Shown piece after piece: positions 52,176-62,327 of a DNA stretch of 64,000 nt. Position numbers and translations under genes: made by a program. The notes beneath the pieces are model-generated. The model was given only the letters and a program-made list of their open reading frames with translations. It did not search any database and was not told the origin of the DNA. The stretch's first letter is position 1. Each line of letters starts with the position of its first letter. This DNA comes from Paenirhodobacter populi (lineage in GTDB: Bacteria > Pseudomonadota > Alphaproteobacteria > Rhodobacterales > Rhodobacteraceae): the NCBI RefSeq assembly GCF_004022215.1, contig NZ_SAUZ01000002.1, forward strand, positions 248,001 to 312,000, read 5' to 3'.

Positions 52176-54143
52176 ATGGCGGAACGCGCGAAGCTGACGA
52201 GGGACGGCGCATGGGCCCGGATCGTGATGGCCGGACGGCAGGAGGCGCCGCGCGGCGCGGGCTTCGACCCGGCCCTGCGCGCGGATCTGCAGCGGGCCTT
52301 GACCGAGGCTCTTGCCGGGACCGGCCTGCGGGCGATCGTGCTGCGCGCGGGCGAGGGCGGCTGGCCCGTCGCGGCGGATCCCGCGCAGGACTATCTGGCT
52401 CAGGCCGATGCCCCGACGCTGGCCGACCTTGCGGCGATGATCGCGCGGTCCCCGGTGCCGGTGATCGCGCTGATGGATGGTCTGGTCGCGGGCGGGGCGC
52501 TGGCGCTGGCACAGGCGGCGGATCTGCGGATCGCCCGGCCGGGCACGCGCTTTGCCGCGCCGGAATTCGGGCTTGGCTTCGTGCCGGGCGGCGGCGGGAT
52601 GGTGCGGCTCGCGCGCCGGATCGGGGTGGAGCCCGCGCTGGAGTTCGTCACCTCGGGTCAGGTCCTGCGGACCGAGGCGGCGCATCGGCTGGGCCTGTGC
52701 GATACGGTGGCGACCGGGATCACCGCCGACCTGCCGGATGACATCGCCCCGCGCGCCGCGGCGATCGCCGAGCCGCAGGCCTATATCGACAGCCTCGCCC
52801 GCCTGCGTAGCCAGCCGCGGCAGGGGCCGCAGGCGGAGGTCATGGCGCGCCTTCTGGACGTCTGCGAGGCAGCCGTGCTGCTGCCCGAGGAAGAGGCGAT
52901 CACCTTCGAGGGCGTCGCCTGCGCGGATCTGATCGCCGGAGAGATGTCGCAGGCGCTGCGCCATGTGCTGGCCGCGCGGCGCCGGGCGGTGCGGCTGGCC
53001 GGGACCGGGCCGGGCGCGACGGCGCAGATCACCCGCCTCGCGCTGTGGAACCCCTCCGAACGGCTGACCCATGCGCTGGTCGAACGCGGGGTTTCGGTCG
53101 AGATCGGCGCCTCGGAGCCCGCGCGGCTGGAACAGATCCTGCAGGTCGTCGCCCGGGCGCAGCATGCCGGTGTCGCGGCCGGGCATCTGACGGAACCGCA
53201 ACGCGCTGCCGCGTGGGACCGGCTGACGCCGGTGGCCGGGATCGCGGATTTCTCGCCCGCGCAGATGGTGCTTGCGGCGCCGCGTCCGGGGGAGGTCGCG
53301 GCCCTGCGGACGCATTTTGCCTCGGGTGAGGGGGTGCTCGCGCTCGAAGGCGTGCGGCAGCGCGAAGCGGGCGAATTGCAGTTCAGCCGTGCCGCCGCGC
53401 TGGCCGAGGTGACAGGCGGGCCGGAAACCGACGCCGCCCTGCAGGCGCTGGCCGGGATCCTGCGGGCCGAGCGCGATCTGGTGATCCATGCGGAGGGGCT
53501 TTCCGCCTCGTTCGAGACGACGTTCTGGCTGGCGGCGGAGCGGATGGTGATGGCGGGGGCGACGCCGGCCGCCGTCGATGCGGCGCTGACCGCATGGGGC
53601 TTTGCCGAAGGGCCGTTCGCGCGGCTCGACCGGCGCGGCCTGCCCGCGGCATTCGCGCAGTTCAATGCGCGGGATGGCCGGGCGGGGGCCTATCTCAACT
53701 GGCTCGGGCTGGAAGGCCGCACCGGGCGCGCGGCGGGCAGGGGTGTCTGGCTTTACGGCGAGGCCGGCGCACGGATTTGGCCGGATGAGGAAGAGGAACT
53801 GCGCGCCCTGCGCCGCGAGGCAGGGATCACGCCGCAGGTGCTTGCACCGCAGGAAATCGTCGCGCGCATCCTCGCCGAGCTCGCCCGGGCGGGCGCGGAT
53901 GCCTTGCAGCAGGGCCGGGCGCATCGGGCGGGGGATGTCGATCTGGTGGCGATCTCGGTGCTGGGCTTTCCGCGTCACCGGGGCGGACCGCTGTTTCAGG
54001 CGGACCGGGCAGGGCTTCTGGCGGTGCGCAAGCGGCTGCGCGCGCTGGCCGACGAAAGCGCCCCGGCGCCCGACACGCTGTGGGATGTGCTGATCCGCAA
54101 TGGCCGCAGATTCGCCGAGCTGGACGAACCGGTCGCCGCCTGA
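52176..54143 (+). CDS. FadB-like fused enoyl-CoA hydratase/3-hydroxyacyl-CoA dehydrogenase with degraded active sites
   Basis: The 655-residue product keeps the FadB layout: a crotonase domain (1-180), a Rossmann region (about 270-330) and C-terminal dehydrogenase domains (about 440-650, GFPRHRGGPLFQAD). However, the first catalytic Glu of the crotonase is Ala110 (GGALALA); only Glu130 remains. The GxGxxG NAD loop is replaced by WNPSERL-type sequence, and no catalytic His-containing motif is seen. It may be an isomerase, a binding protein or a pseudo-enzyme. The reading frame is intact, so it is not a simple pseudogene. Confidence 0.75.
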   Translation: MAERAKLTRDGAWARIVMAGRQEAPRGAGFDPALRADLQRALTEALAGTGLRAIVLRAGEGGWPVAADPAQDYLAQADAPTLADLAAMIARSPVPVIALMDGLVAGGALALAQAADLRIARPGTRFAAPEFGLGFVPGGGGMVRLARRIGVEPALEFVTSGQVLRTEAAHRLGLCDTVATGITADLPDDIAPRAAAIAEPQAYIDSLARLRSQPRQGPQAEVMARLLDVCEAAVLLPEEEAITFEGVACADLIAGEMSQALRHVLAARRRAVRLAGTGPGATAQITRLALWNPSERLTHALVERGVSVEIGASEPARLEQILQVVARAQHAGVAAGHLTEPQRAAAWDRLTPVAGIADFSPAQMVLAAPRPGEVAALRTHFASGEGVLALEGVRQREAGELQFSRAAALAEVTGGPETDAALQALAGILRAERDLVIHAEGLSASFETTFWLAAERMVMAGATPAAVDAALTAWGFAEGPFARLDRRGLPAAFAQFNARDGRAGAYLNWLGLEGRTGRAAGRGVWLYGEAGARIWPDEEEELRALRREAGITPQVLAPQEIVARILAELARAGADALQQGRAHRAGDVDLVAISVLGFPRHRGGPLFQADRAGLLAVRKRLRALADESAPAPDTLWDVLIRNGRRFAELDEPVAA

Positions 54144-54146
54144 GGA

Positions 54147-54362
54147 TCAGGCCAGCAGCACGCCCACGACGACCATCATCAGCCCGATCACCGAGGTGAA
54201 CAGCGCCGCCAGATTGATCGTCATCGCCTGCTGCAGCCTGCCGCGCAGGGCCGCGTCGTCCAGCCCGCCTCGCCGCGCGCGCAGGATGGACAGGATGCTC
54301 GCCACGATCCCGCAAAGCCCCGCGACCGACACGACCGCGCCCGCCCAGATCAGATAGTCCAT
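54147..54362 (-). CDS. small two-helix membrane protein
   Basis: A 71-residue protein with two membrane helices (about 4-26 and 46-69) separated by a charged segment RARRGGLDDAALRGRLQQ. ATG 54362 follows GTGAGG. Its stop lies three bases from the FadB-like stop on the other strand. No family recognised; the small size and codon pattern look genuine. Confidence 0.6.
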   Translation of the reverse strand: MDYLIWAGAVVSVAGLCGIVASILSILRARRGGLDDAALRGRLQQAMTINLAALFTSVIGLMMVVVGVLLA

Positions 54363-54445
54363 CCTCACGCCCCCTGTTCGACGCGCAGGGCCTAGCCGCT
54401 GCGACCCGGCTTGGCAAGGTTCTGCGCGCATCCGTCCGGTTGCGC

Positions 54446-54474
54446 TTGAAGCGGTCCCGCCCGCGGGCTAGTCA
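54446..54474 (+). promoter_or_regulatory. candidate gapR promoter
   Basis: TTGAAG, 17 bases, TAGTCA, ending about 30 bases before the gapR ATG. Moderate match. Confidence 0.3.
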
Positions 54475-54503
54475 GGCGCAAGCCACAGCGAGGGAGAGCC
54501 TTC

Positions 54504-54755
54504 ATGCCCAATGACGCCGCCTATAATGTCGCCGCCGACGAACTGCGCCAGTTCATCGAACAATACGAACATCTCGAAGCCGAGAAGAAGGACATCACCG
54601 AACAGCAGAAAGAGGTGATGGCCGAGGCCAAGGGACGCGGCTACGACACCAAGGTGATCAAGAAGATCATCGCCATCCGCAAGCGCGACAAGGACGACAT
54701 CGCCGAGGAAGAGGCGATCCTCGATCTGTACAAGTCGGCGCTCGGCATGGTCTGA
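54504..54755 (+). CDS. gapR: GapR-family (DUF2312) nucleoid-associated protein
   Basis: The 83-residue protein is nearly all helix and coiled coil: ADELRQFIEQYEHLEAEKKDITEQQKEVM followed by a basic region KVIKKIIAIRKRDKDD. This is the DUF2312 family; Caulobacter GapR clamps overtwisted AT-rich DNA ahead of replication and transcription forks. AGGGAGAG precedes the ATG. Conserved throughout alphaproteobacteria and usually essential or important. Confidence 0.93.
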   Translation: MPNDAAYNVAADELRQFIEQYEHLEAEKKDITEQQKEVMAEAKGRGYDTKVIKKIIAIRKRDKDDIAEEEAILDLYKSALGMV

Positions 54756-54770
54756 AGGGCCCGTGCATGA

Positions 54771-54804
54771 AAACCCCTCCGGTGCGACGGCACCGGAGGG
54801 GTTT
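54771..54804. terminator. bidirectional terminator between gapR and csbD
   Basis: A perfect 12-bp stem (CCCCTCCGGTGC/GCACCGGAGGGG) with a four-base loop, flanked by AAA on the left and TTT on the right. It suits both convergent genes. Confidence 0.85.
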
Positions 54805-54824
54805 GTCATTCAGCGCCGGTCAAT

Positions 54825-55025
54825 TCAGCGCTTATCCTTGAAGAAGTCGTTGATCTGCTTGTTGGCTTCTTCCTTGGTCCAGCCGTATCTTTCCTGAAGC
54901 TTGCCCGACAGCTGTTCCTGCTTGCCGGCGATCTGCTGCAGGTCATCATCCGTCAGATCGCCCCATTTCGATTTCACGCTGCCCTTGAGCTGCGTCCATT
55001 TGCCTTCGATGATATCCCAGTTCAT
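54825..55025 (-). CDS. CsbD-family stress protein
   Basis: A 66-residue hydrophilic protein with the CsbD pattern MNWDIIEGKWTQLKGSVKSKWGDLTDDDL and ERYGWTKEEANKQIND. CsbD-like proteins are small, abundant stress proteins of unknown mechanism. GGAGC ribosome site before the ATG. Convergent with gapR and sharing its terminator. Confidence 0.92.
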   Translation of the reverse strand: MNWDIIEGKWTQLKGSVKSKWGDLTDDDLQQIAGKQEQLSGKLQERYGWTKEEANKQINDFFKDKR

Positions 55026-55085
55026 CGGGTGCTCCTTTCATCATTGTGATGGGGAAACGCGGCAGGGCGGAGCTTGTTCCAAAGG

Positions 55086-55112
55086 AAAACGGCGCCCCGG
55101 AGGACGCCGTTT
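55086..55112 (-). terminator. intrinsic terminator after the VPLPA-CTERM gene
   Basis: Minus strand: AAACGGCG-N10-CGCCGTTT followed by TCCTTT, 18 bases after the stop of the surface-protein gene. Confidence 0.7.
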
Positions 55113-55129
55113 CCGCGCATCGGCAGAGA

Positions 55130-56635
55130 TCAGCGGCGGCGCAGGCGGCGGACCAGACCGAAGCCGCCAAGCGCCGAGATCAGCAGCAGCGCCGGAGCCG
55201 GGACGGGCACGGACGGCAGGCTCAGATCCGTGATCGCATAGGTCGCGTCGCTGAACGAGACGGTTTCGAAATTCGTCAGGCTCAGGCTGAAGCCGTCGAG
55301 GAAGCTCAGGCTCAGCACGCTGTCGAGCCAGCCGAGGCCGACCAGATCGGTCGAGGCATATTCGACGAAGCTGACCACGTCGTTGCCGAGGCCACCGTCG
55401 AACAGCCCGAAGCTGCCCGCGCCGGTATCGGTGATCTCAAGCAGGTCGTCGCCCGCGCCGAGGAACACATCGCCAATCACCGTCGCGCCGGTCGAGACGC
55501 TGAACACGTCGTCGCCAAGGCCGAGGTCGGTCACCCCGATCAGCACCGAGCCGCGCGCGCCCGAATAGAGGTCGTCGCCCGCGCCCAGCTTCAGCGCCGG
55601 GCCCGAGGTCGCCTCGATCACGCCGCCGTCGAGGTTCACGACATGCTGGATGCCCAGGTTGCCCTCTTCGCCGTTCAGGTTGCCGGCGTCGTCATAGCCG
55701 GTCTCGACGATGATCCCCGCGGCGCCCTTGATGGTGCCGCTGTTGGTGATGACCGAAGCGGTGGTCAGATCCTTCGTCGCGTCGAAGTCGATCGCCGCGT
55801 CGTCATCCGACAGGATCGTGCCGTAGTTGGTGATGGTGCCGGAATCGAGGTCGATCGCATCCTGCACGAAGTCGATGCCCAGAGTGTCGGCCTGCGAATG
55901 CAGCGTGCCGTAGTTGGTGATCGTGACGTATTCACCGGCGTTGATCGCATCGTCGAGCGCCGAGATCGTGCCGTGGTTTTCGACGATGCCGTAATCGTCG
56001 AGCTCGATCCCCTCGGTGCCCGCGGTGATCGTGCCATAGTTGCGCACGATGGCGTCGTCGCCGATGTCGATCGCCTTGGTGCCGGCGGTGATCGTGCCGA
56101 AATTTTCGACCACGCTGGTGTCGCCCAGATCGACGCCCTTGGTGCCGGCGGTGATGGTGCCGCTGTTGAGGATATAGCCGTTGTTTTCGCCCTCGGCGTT
56201 CACGCCCTTCTTGCCGGCGGTGATGCCCGAAGCCTCGTCGAGGGTCAGGGTCAGCCCGCTTTCGGCCTGCACGCCGTCGCCTTCGGCGGATTTCAGCGTC
56301 CCGCCGATCAGCGCGACCGTGGCGTCATCGACAAGGTTCAGCGCGTCCTTGTCGCTGAAGCTTTCCACCGTGCCGCCGATGGTGAAATCGGCGCCGTCGT
56401 TGAAGCGGAAGACGTGGTTGCCGGTGCCCGAGGCATTGGTGACCGTCGCGCCGGACGCCACCGTGACGGTGACGTTGTTGACATCCTTGCGGTCGACGCC
56501 CTTGGTGTCGGTGCCGGTGCAGGTGACCGTATCGCCATTGTCGGGCTTGGACGGCGAGCAGCTTGCGAGAGCCGGTTGCGAGGCAAGCGCGAGCGGCGCC
56601 AGCGCCACCGAGGCGAGGAGGAGAGAGCGAAGCAT
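55130..56635 (-). CDS. VPLPA-CTERM surface protein with beta-helix repeats
   Basis: The 501-residue protein has a signal peptide (MLRSLLLASVALAPLALASQPALA), two early cysteines, and a long acidic repeat region (about residues 140-330) built on units like NFGTITAGTKAIDIGDDA, with Asn-x-Gly-Thr-Ile turns typical of right-handed beta-helices. A second Gly/Asp-rich part (LGAGDDLLEIT) recalls calcium-binding haemolysin-type repeats. The end, VPVPAPALLLISALGGFG plus a basic tail, is a VPLPA-CTERM sorting signal processed by an exosortase-type system. Very low pI expected. Role at the surface unknown. Confidence 0.85.
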   Translation of the reverse strand: MLRSLLLASVALAPLALASQPALASCSPSKPDNGDTVTCTGTDTKGVDRKDVNNVTVTVASGATVTNASGTGNHVFRFNDGADFTIGGTVESFSDKDALNLVDDATVALIGGTLKSAEGDGVQAESGLTLTLDEASGITAGKKGVNAEGENNGYILNSGTITAGTKGVDLGDTSVVENFGTITAGTKAIDIGDDAIVRNYGTITAGTEGIELDDYGIVENHGTISALDDAINAGEYVTITNYGTLHSQADTLGIDFVQDAIDLDSGTITNYGTILSDDDAAIDFDATKDLTTASVITNSGTIKGAAGIIVETGYDDAGNLNGEEGNLGIQHVVNLDGGVIEATSGPALKLGAGDDLYSGARGSVLIGVTDLGLGDDVFSVSTGATVIGDVFLGAGDDLLEITDTGAGSFGLFDGGLGNDVVSFVEYASTDLVGLGWLDSVLSLSFLDGFSLSLTNFETVSFSDATYAITDLSLPSVPVPAPALLLISALGGFGLVRRLRRR

Positions 56636-56751
56636 GGTAACCCCATCATTAATTTCACGGGTCTGTTATCGCCGCCCGATGACAGGCGCGTGACAGCCGA
56701 CCGGGAAAATCAATTCTCGGTTGAGTTAACTTCGCCGCGCAACACCCTGTC

Positions 56752-56788
56752 CGAAAATGAAAACGCCGGGGGTATAGGCCCCCGGCGT
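56752..56788 (-). terminator. intrinsic terminator of eno
   Basis: Minus strand: ACGCCGGGGG-N6-CCCCCGGCGT, a perfect 10-bp stem, followed by TTTTCATTTT. Lies 26 bases after the eno stop. Confidence 0.9.
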
Positions 56789-56813
56789 CCGGTTTTCCGC
56801 GATGATCGCCGCC

Positions 56814-58118
<1,305 letters not shown>

Positions 58119-58186
58119 CTATAGCCCGCCCCGGATGGTGCGAAAAGACCTCTTGCCCGCTGTTAGCGACAGACAGCGCAGGAAAG

Positions 58187-59059
58187 TCAGGCGGCGTCGC
58201 GTTTGCGCACGCTCTGCCGCCAGATGGCATAGAGGCCGGAGCCCACGACGATCGCACCGCCGATCAGCGTCGCCGCATCCACCGTTTCGCCGAAAACCGT
58301 CACGCCGATGATCAGGGCAAAGATCATCCGCGTGTAGCGGAAAGGGGTGATGACCGAAATCTCGCCGATCCGCATGGCCCAGATCAGCGCGTAATAGCCG
58401 CTGACGCCGACAAGGCTGGCGCCCAGCAGTTTCATCACCTCGGTGCCAGTCGGCATGACCGGGCGATCCCCCAAGAGGACCAGCAACAGCACGCCAATCG
58501 GCACGATCGCGCTGAACCCATAGGCGCCAAGCTGGATCGAGGTGATCGAGGCCGGGATCCGCCGCGTCACCACATCGCGCGCCGCCAGCCCGATGACGGC
58601 GAACACCGCCAGCAGCGACAGGGCGGAGAACGCCTCGGTGCCCGGCCGCACGATGATCATCACGCCCAGGAACCCCACGAGGATCGCGGTCCAGCGCCGC
58701 CAGCCGACCTTTTCATTCAGGAACAGCGCCGCGCCAAGCGTGACGGCCAGCGGCGCGGCCTGCTGGATCGCCGAGGCCTGCGACAGCGGCGTGAACACGA
58801 TCGCGCAGACGAAGCAGATCGTGCCGGCCATCTCGCTCAGGTTGCGCGCCATCACGCTCGGGATCAGCAGATGCCGCGCCCGCAACCGGATGCCAAGCAG
58901 CCGCGCCATGACGGCAAAGCAGATCGCCCCGGTCAGCCCGATCAGGGCCAGCACCTCGCCCACCGGCAGGCGGTGTGCCAGAAGCTTGATGAACATGTCC
59001 TCGATGGCAAAGCAGAGCATCGACGCAACCATGAGCAGGCTGCCGCGCAGGTTTTCCAT
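58187..59059 (-). CDS. EamA/DMT-family transporter
   Basis: A 290-residue protein with ten predicted membrane helices and two EamA repeats (about 6-135 and 145-280); VFTPLSQASAIQQAAPLAVTLGAALFLNE is typical of the first. DMT transporters export or import amino acids, nucleosides or other small molecules; the substrate is unknown. ATG 59059 gives MENLRGSLLM; a longer frame adds 16 residues with no ribosome site. Confidence 0.85.
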   Translation of the reverse strand: MENLRGSLLMVASMLCFAIEDMFIKLLAHRLPVGEVLALIGLTGAICFAVMARLLGIRLRARHLLIPSVMARNLSEMAGTICFVCAIVFTPLSQASAIQQAAPLAVTLGAALFLNEKVGWRRWTAILVGFLGVMIIVRPGTEAFSALSLLAVFAVIGLAARDVVTRRIPASITSIQLGAYGFSAIVPIGVLLLVLLGDRPVMPTGTEVMKLLGASLVGVSGYYALIWAMRIGEISVITPFRYTRMIFALIIGVTVFGETVDAATLIGGAIVVGSGLYAIWRQSVRKRDAA

Positions 59060-59149
59060 GAGGGGGATCCATATCAGGCGAGGGCGGACAGCGCCCCTGT
59101 GCCCCAAAGACGGTGCAACGTCCAGAGCCCGATTGTGCCGGGCACAACG

Positions 59150-59863
59150 TCAGGTCGTGATCAGCCGCGGCGTGGTGACCTGAATGTCCGCCCAGATCGG
59201 CAGATGGTCCGAGGCGCGCCGTGCCAGCGGGCTGTCGAAGACGCCCATCCGTTCGACCTTCAGCCCCGGCCCCGTCACCAGCCGGTCGAGCCGTCCGATC
59301 GGCGCGCGCGACGGATAGCTCGGCCCGGGGATGTGCAGGTCGAACGGCGTCAGCGCCTCGAACCCCTTCTGGCGCGACCATTCGTTGAAATCGCCGATGG
59401 CGAGCGCCGGGGCCTGCGCGTCGCGCATCCGGGCCGCGATCTCTTCCCATTGCAGGCGCCGGTCCATCCGCCGCAGGCCCAGATGCGCGGCGATCAGCGT
59501 CACCGGCGGCAGGCCCTTCGGCTCGATCACCAGCCGCAGGGCGCCGCGCGGCTCCAGCCCCGGCAGCAGGAAGCCATCCGCCGAGTCGATCCGCCCGCCC
59601 TTGCGCAGAAGCACCGCCTGCCCGTGCCAGCCAAGCGATTCCGGCCCGGTGCGGGGCAGCTCGGCGATGCGGAAGTCGGTTTCCCGGTCGATCAGCGAGG
59701 CGGGCAGCGCCGCGGGGCGGTTGCCCATGCGGCGGTCGACCTCCTGCAGCGCGACGACATCGGCGGACAGCGCGTTGATGACGGCAAGGATCCGTTCCGG
59801 ATCCCGCTGACCATCGGTGCCGACGCATTTGTGCAGATTGTAGGACGCGATACGAAATGTCAT
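59150..59863 (-). CDS. endonuclease/exonuclease/phosphatase-family hydrolase
   Basis: The 237-residue enzyme has the EEP fold: ASYNLHKCVG, VVALQEVDRR (metal Glu), AHLGLRRMDR, AIGDFNEW (catalytic Asp-Asn) and ASDHLPIWADI (terminal Asp-His). It has no signal peptide, so it is cytoplasmic. Substrates of this family range from DNA to phospholipids and inositol phosphates; nothing here decides. It precedes the EamA gene on the same strand, 90 bases apart. Confidence 0.85.
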   Translation of the reverse strand: MTFRIASYNLHKCVGTDGQRDPERILAVINALSADVVALQEVDRRMGNRPAALPASLIDRETDFRIAELPRTGPESLGWHGQAVLLRKGGRIDSADGFLLPGLEPRGALRLVIEPKGLPPVTLIAAHLGLRRMDRRLQWEEIAARMRDAQAPALAIGDFNEWSRQKGFEALTPFDLHIPGPSYPSRAPIGRLDRLVTGPGLKVERMGVFDSPLARRASDHLPIWADIQVTTPRLITT

Positions 59864-59889
59864 TGTTGCAGTATGTTACCCGCGTATAT

Positions 59890-61311
59890 TCATGTGCCGC
59901 AGAAGGTGCGCAGCACCCGTTCCTCGTTCAGCGGCGCAGCTTCGAGATCGGCGAAATCCGGATCCGGTTCGTAGGGCCGCGCCAGTGCCGCGTTCAGCCG
60001 GTGGAAGGGGGCGTAGTCGCCCTCGACCCCGGCTGCGATGGCTGCTTCGATCCGGTGGTTGCGCGGGATGCGGACGGGGTTGGCCTGCGCCATCATCGTC
60101 TTCGGGTCGGTTTCCCCGGCCAGCCGGGCGCGCCAGTCCGGCTCCCACGCGTCGAAGGCGGTCGGATCGATGAATTCGTCGCGTGCCGCGCCGGTGACAA
60201 GGCCACGGAAGGTGCGGGTGAAATCGGCGCCGTTGTCGGCCATGCGGCTCAGCAGGGACTGGATCAGGGGCAGGTCCGCCTCGGTCGCCGCGGCGAGGCC
60301 GATCTTGCGGCCGAACCTTTGCAGCCAGGCCTGCTGGAACGTGGGCACGAATTCGTTGACGGCCTCGGTGGCGGTGTCGATCGCCGCATCGCCTTCGCCC
60401 AGTAGCGGCAACAGGCAGCTTGCCAGTTGCGCAAGGTTCCACGCCGCGATCTGCGGCTGGTTCGCATAGGCGTAGCGGCCCTGCTGGTCGATCGAGGAAA
60501 ACACCGTCTGCGGATGGTAGGCATCCATGAAGGCGCAGGGGCCGTAGTCGATGGTTTCGCCCGACACGGCCATATTGTCGGTGTTCATCACCCCATGGAT
60601 GAAGCCCACCGACATCCATCCGGCGATCAGCCGCGCCTGCGCCGCGACGACCGCGCGCAGCAGGCCAAGGGGGCCGTCCGCCTCGGGGTAGTGGCGGGCG
60701 ATGACGTGATCGGTCAGGAGGCGCAGCGCCTCAATGTCGCCACGGGCGGCGAAGAACTGGAAGGTGCCGACGCGGATATGGCTGGCCGCGACGCGGGTGA
60801 ACACTGCCCCGGGCCGGGCAAAGCCGTCGCGGGCGATCGTCTCGCCGGTGGTCACCGCCGCCAGCGCGCGGGTGGTGGGCAGGCCAAGCGCGGCCATCGC
60901 CTCGCTGACCACATATTCGCGCAGCACCGGGCCGAGCCATGCCCGCCCGTCGCCGCCACGCGAAAACGGCGTGCGGCCCGCGCCCTTGAGCTGAATGTCG
61001 AAGCGTTGTCCGTCGAGGGCGACGACCTCGCCCAGCAACACCGCGCGCCCGTCGCCAAGCCGCGGCACCCAGCCGCCGAACTGGTGCCCGGCATAGGCCT
61101 GCGCGATGGGCGTGGTGCCCTCGGGCATGCGGTTGCCCGCCAGCATCTCCACCCCTTCCGGCCCGGAAAGCCAGTCGGGATCGAGGCCAAGACGCTCCGC
61201 CAGATCGCGGTTCACGGCGATCAGCGTGGGCGCACGCACCGGCGTCGGCGCCTGCCGGGCGTAGAAGCGGTCAGGCATGCGGGCGTAGCTGTTGTCAAAG
61301 GGCAGGGTCAT
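59890..61311 (-). CDS. selO: SelO/YdiU protein adenylyltransferase (AMPylator)
   Basis: SelO (473 residues) is a pseudokinase that transfers AMP to Ser, Thr or Tyr of proteins, linked to redox control. It shows [24 protein letters not shown], the Lys in [46 protein letters not shown] (the pseudokinase Asn-Asp pair) and a Cys near the C-terminus (TFCGT), the position of selenocysteine in animals. Length matches bacterial SelO. Confidence 0.94.
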   Translation of the reverse strand: MTLPFDNSYARMPDRFYARQAPTPVRAPTLIAVNRDLAERLGLDPDWLSGPEGVEMLAGNRMPEGTTPIAQAYAGHQFGGWVPRLGDGRAVLLGEVVALDGQRFDIQLKGAGRTPFSRGGDGRAWLGPVLREYVVSEAMAALGLPTTRALAAVTTGETIARDGFARPGAVFTRVAASHIRVGTFQFFAARGDIEALRLLTDHVIARHYPEADGPLGLLRAVVAAQARLIAGWMSVGFIHGVMNTDNMAVSGETIDYGPCAFMDAYHPQTVFSSIDQQGRYAYANQPQIAAWNLAQLASCLLPLLGEGDAAIDTATEAVNEFVPTFQQAWLQRFGRKIGLAAATEADLPLIQSLLSRMADNGADFTRTFRGLVTGAARDEFIDPTAFDAWEPDWRARLAGETDPKTMMAQANPVRIPRNHRIEAAIAAGVEGDYAPFHRLNAALARPYEPDPDFADLEAAPLNEERVLRTFCGT

Positions 61312-61357
61312 CGGGTCCTCCTGTCCTTTATATAGAGGCGCGCGCGCCTCATGCCAG

Positions 61358-62293
61358 TCACAGCCGCGCCAGACGATCCGTCAGCAGGGCAAAGAATCCC
61401 TCTGCATCGACCTTGCCGATGAAGGTGGCATTCGCCGGGCGGTCGGTCACGTGCCACCAGTCGGCGACGGTCATGCCAAGGGTCAGATCGGACTGCGTCT
61501 CGACCTCGACATTGACGAAGCGGCCCTCGAACAGATCGGGGTGCAGCAGGTAGGCGATGACGCAGGGGTCATGTAGCGGTGCGCCCGTGGCCCCGTATTT
61601 CTCGACATCGAAACGTTCAAAGAAGTCGAGCCAGCCGCAGACGACGCTGGCGACCGGCGTGCCGATGGCGCGGATCGCGGTGACGCGGGCGGGGGTGGTC
61701 AGCACCTGATGCGTCACGTCAAGCGGCATCATCACGATATCGCAGCCGGATTTCACCACGATATCAGCGGCTTCCGGATCGACGTAGATGTTGAACTCGG
61801 CCGCCGGGGTGATATTGCCGACCTCGAAATAGGCGCCGCCCATCAGGACGATTTCCCACACCTTTTCAATGATATCCGGCGCACGGTTGAAGGCCGTCGC
61901 GATGTTCGTCAGAGGGCCGAGCGGGCAGAGCGTGACGGTCCCCGCAGGTTCGCGGCGCAACGTCTCGATGATGAAATCGACGGCATGGCGGTCTTGCAGG
62001 GGCATTGTCGGCTCGGGCAGATCGCAGCCGTCAAGGCCGGTCTTGCCATGCACATGTTCCGCCGTCACCAGCTTGCGCCGCAGGGGCGCGTCGCAGCCGG
62101 CGAAGACCGGCACATCGCGCCGCCCGGCCAGTTCGCAGACAACGCGGGCATTGCGGGTGGTCAGCGGCAGCGGCACATTCCCCGCGACGCAGGTGAGCCC
62201 CAGAACCTCAAGCTCGGGGCTCGCCAGTGCCAGCAGGATCGCCACCGCGTCATCCTGTCCGGGATCCGTGTCGATGATGATCTTGCGTGACAT
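61358..62293 (-). CDS. nucleoside hydrolase (inosine-uridine preferring family)
   Basis: The 311-residue enzyme cleaves N-glycosidic bonds of ribonucleosides. The calcium-binding [16 protein letters not shown] motif is at residues 8-23; [41 protein letters not shown] and the C-terminal [14 protein letters not shown] complete the site. It links the periplasmic nucleotidase to base catabolism. Base preference is not clear from sequence. AAAGGAAC precedes the ATG. Confidence 0.92.
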   Translation of the reverse strand: MSRKIIIDTDPGQDDAVAILLALASPELEVLGLTCVAGNVPLPLTTRNARVVCELAGRRDVPVFAGCDAPLRRKLVTAEHVHGKTGLDGCDLPEPTMPLQDRHAVDFIIETLRREPAGTVTLCPLGPLTNIATAFNRAPDIIEKVWEIVLMGGAYFEVGNITPAAEFNIYVDPEAADIVVKSGCDIVMMPLDVTHQVLTTPARVTAIRAIGTPVASVVCGWLDFFERFDVEKYGATGAPLHDPCVIAYLLHPDLFEGRFVNVEVETQSDLTLGMTVADWWHVTDRPANATFIGKVDAEGFFALLTDRLARL

Positions 62294-62327
62294 TGCGGTT
62301 CCTTTGCAATGGGTTGTTCGGTGACGT

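Noticed and set aside
51726-53978. 750-codon minus-strand frame
   Set aside because: Antisense to the FliM-like and FadB-like genes, both of which show family motifs.
52176-54143. FadB-like gene as a pseudogene
   Set aside because: Catalytic residues are lost, but there is no frameshift or stop over 655 codons and the structural motifs are kept.
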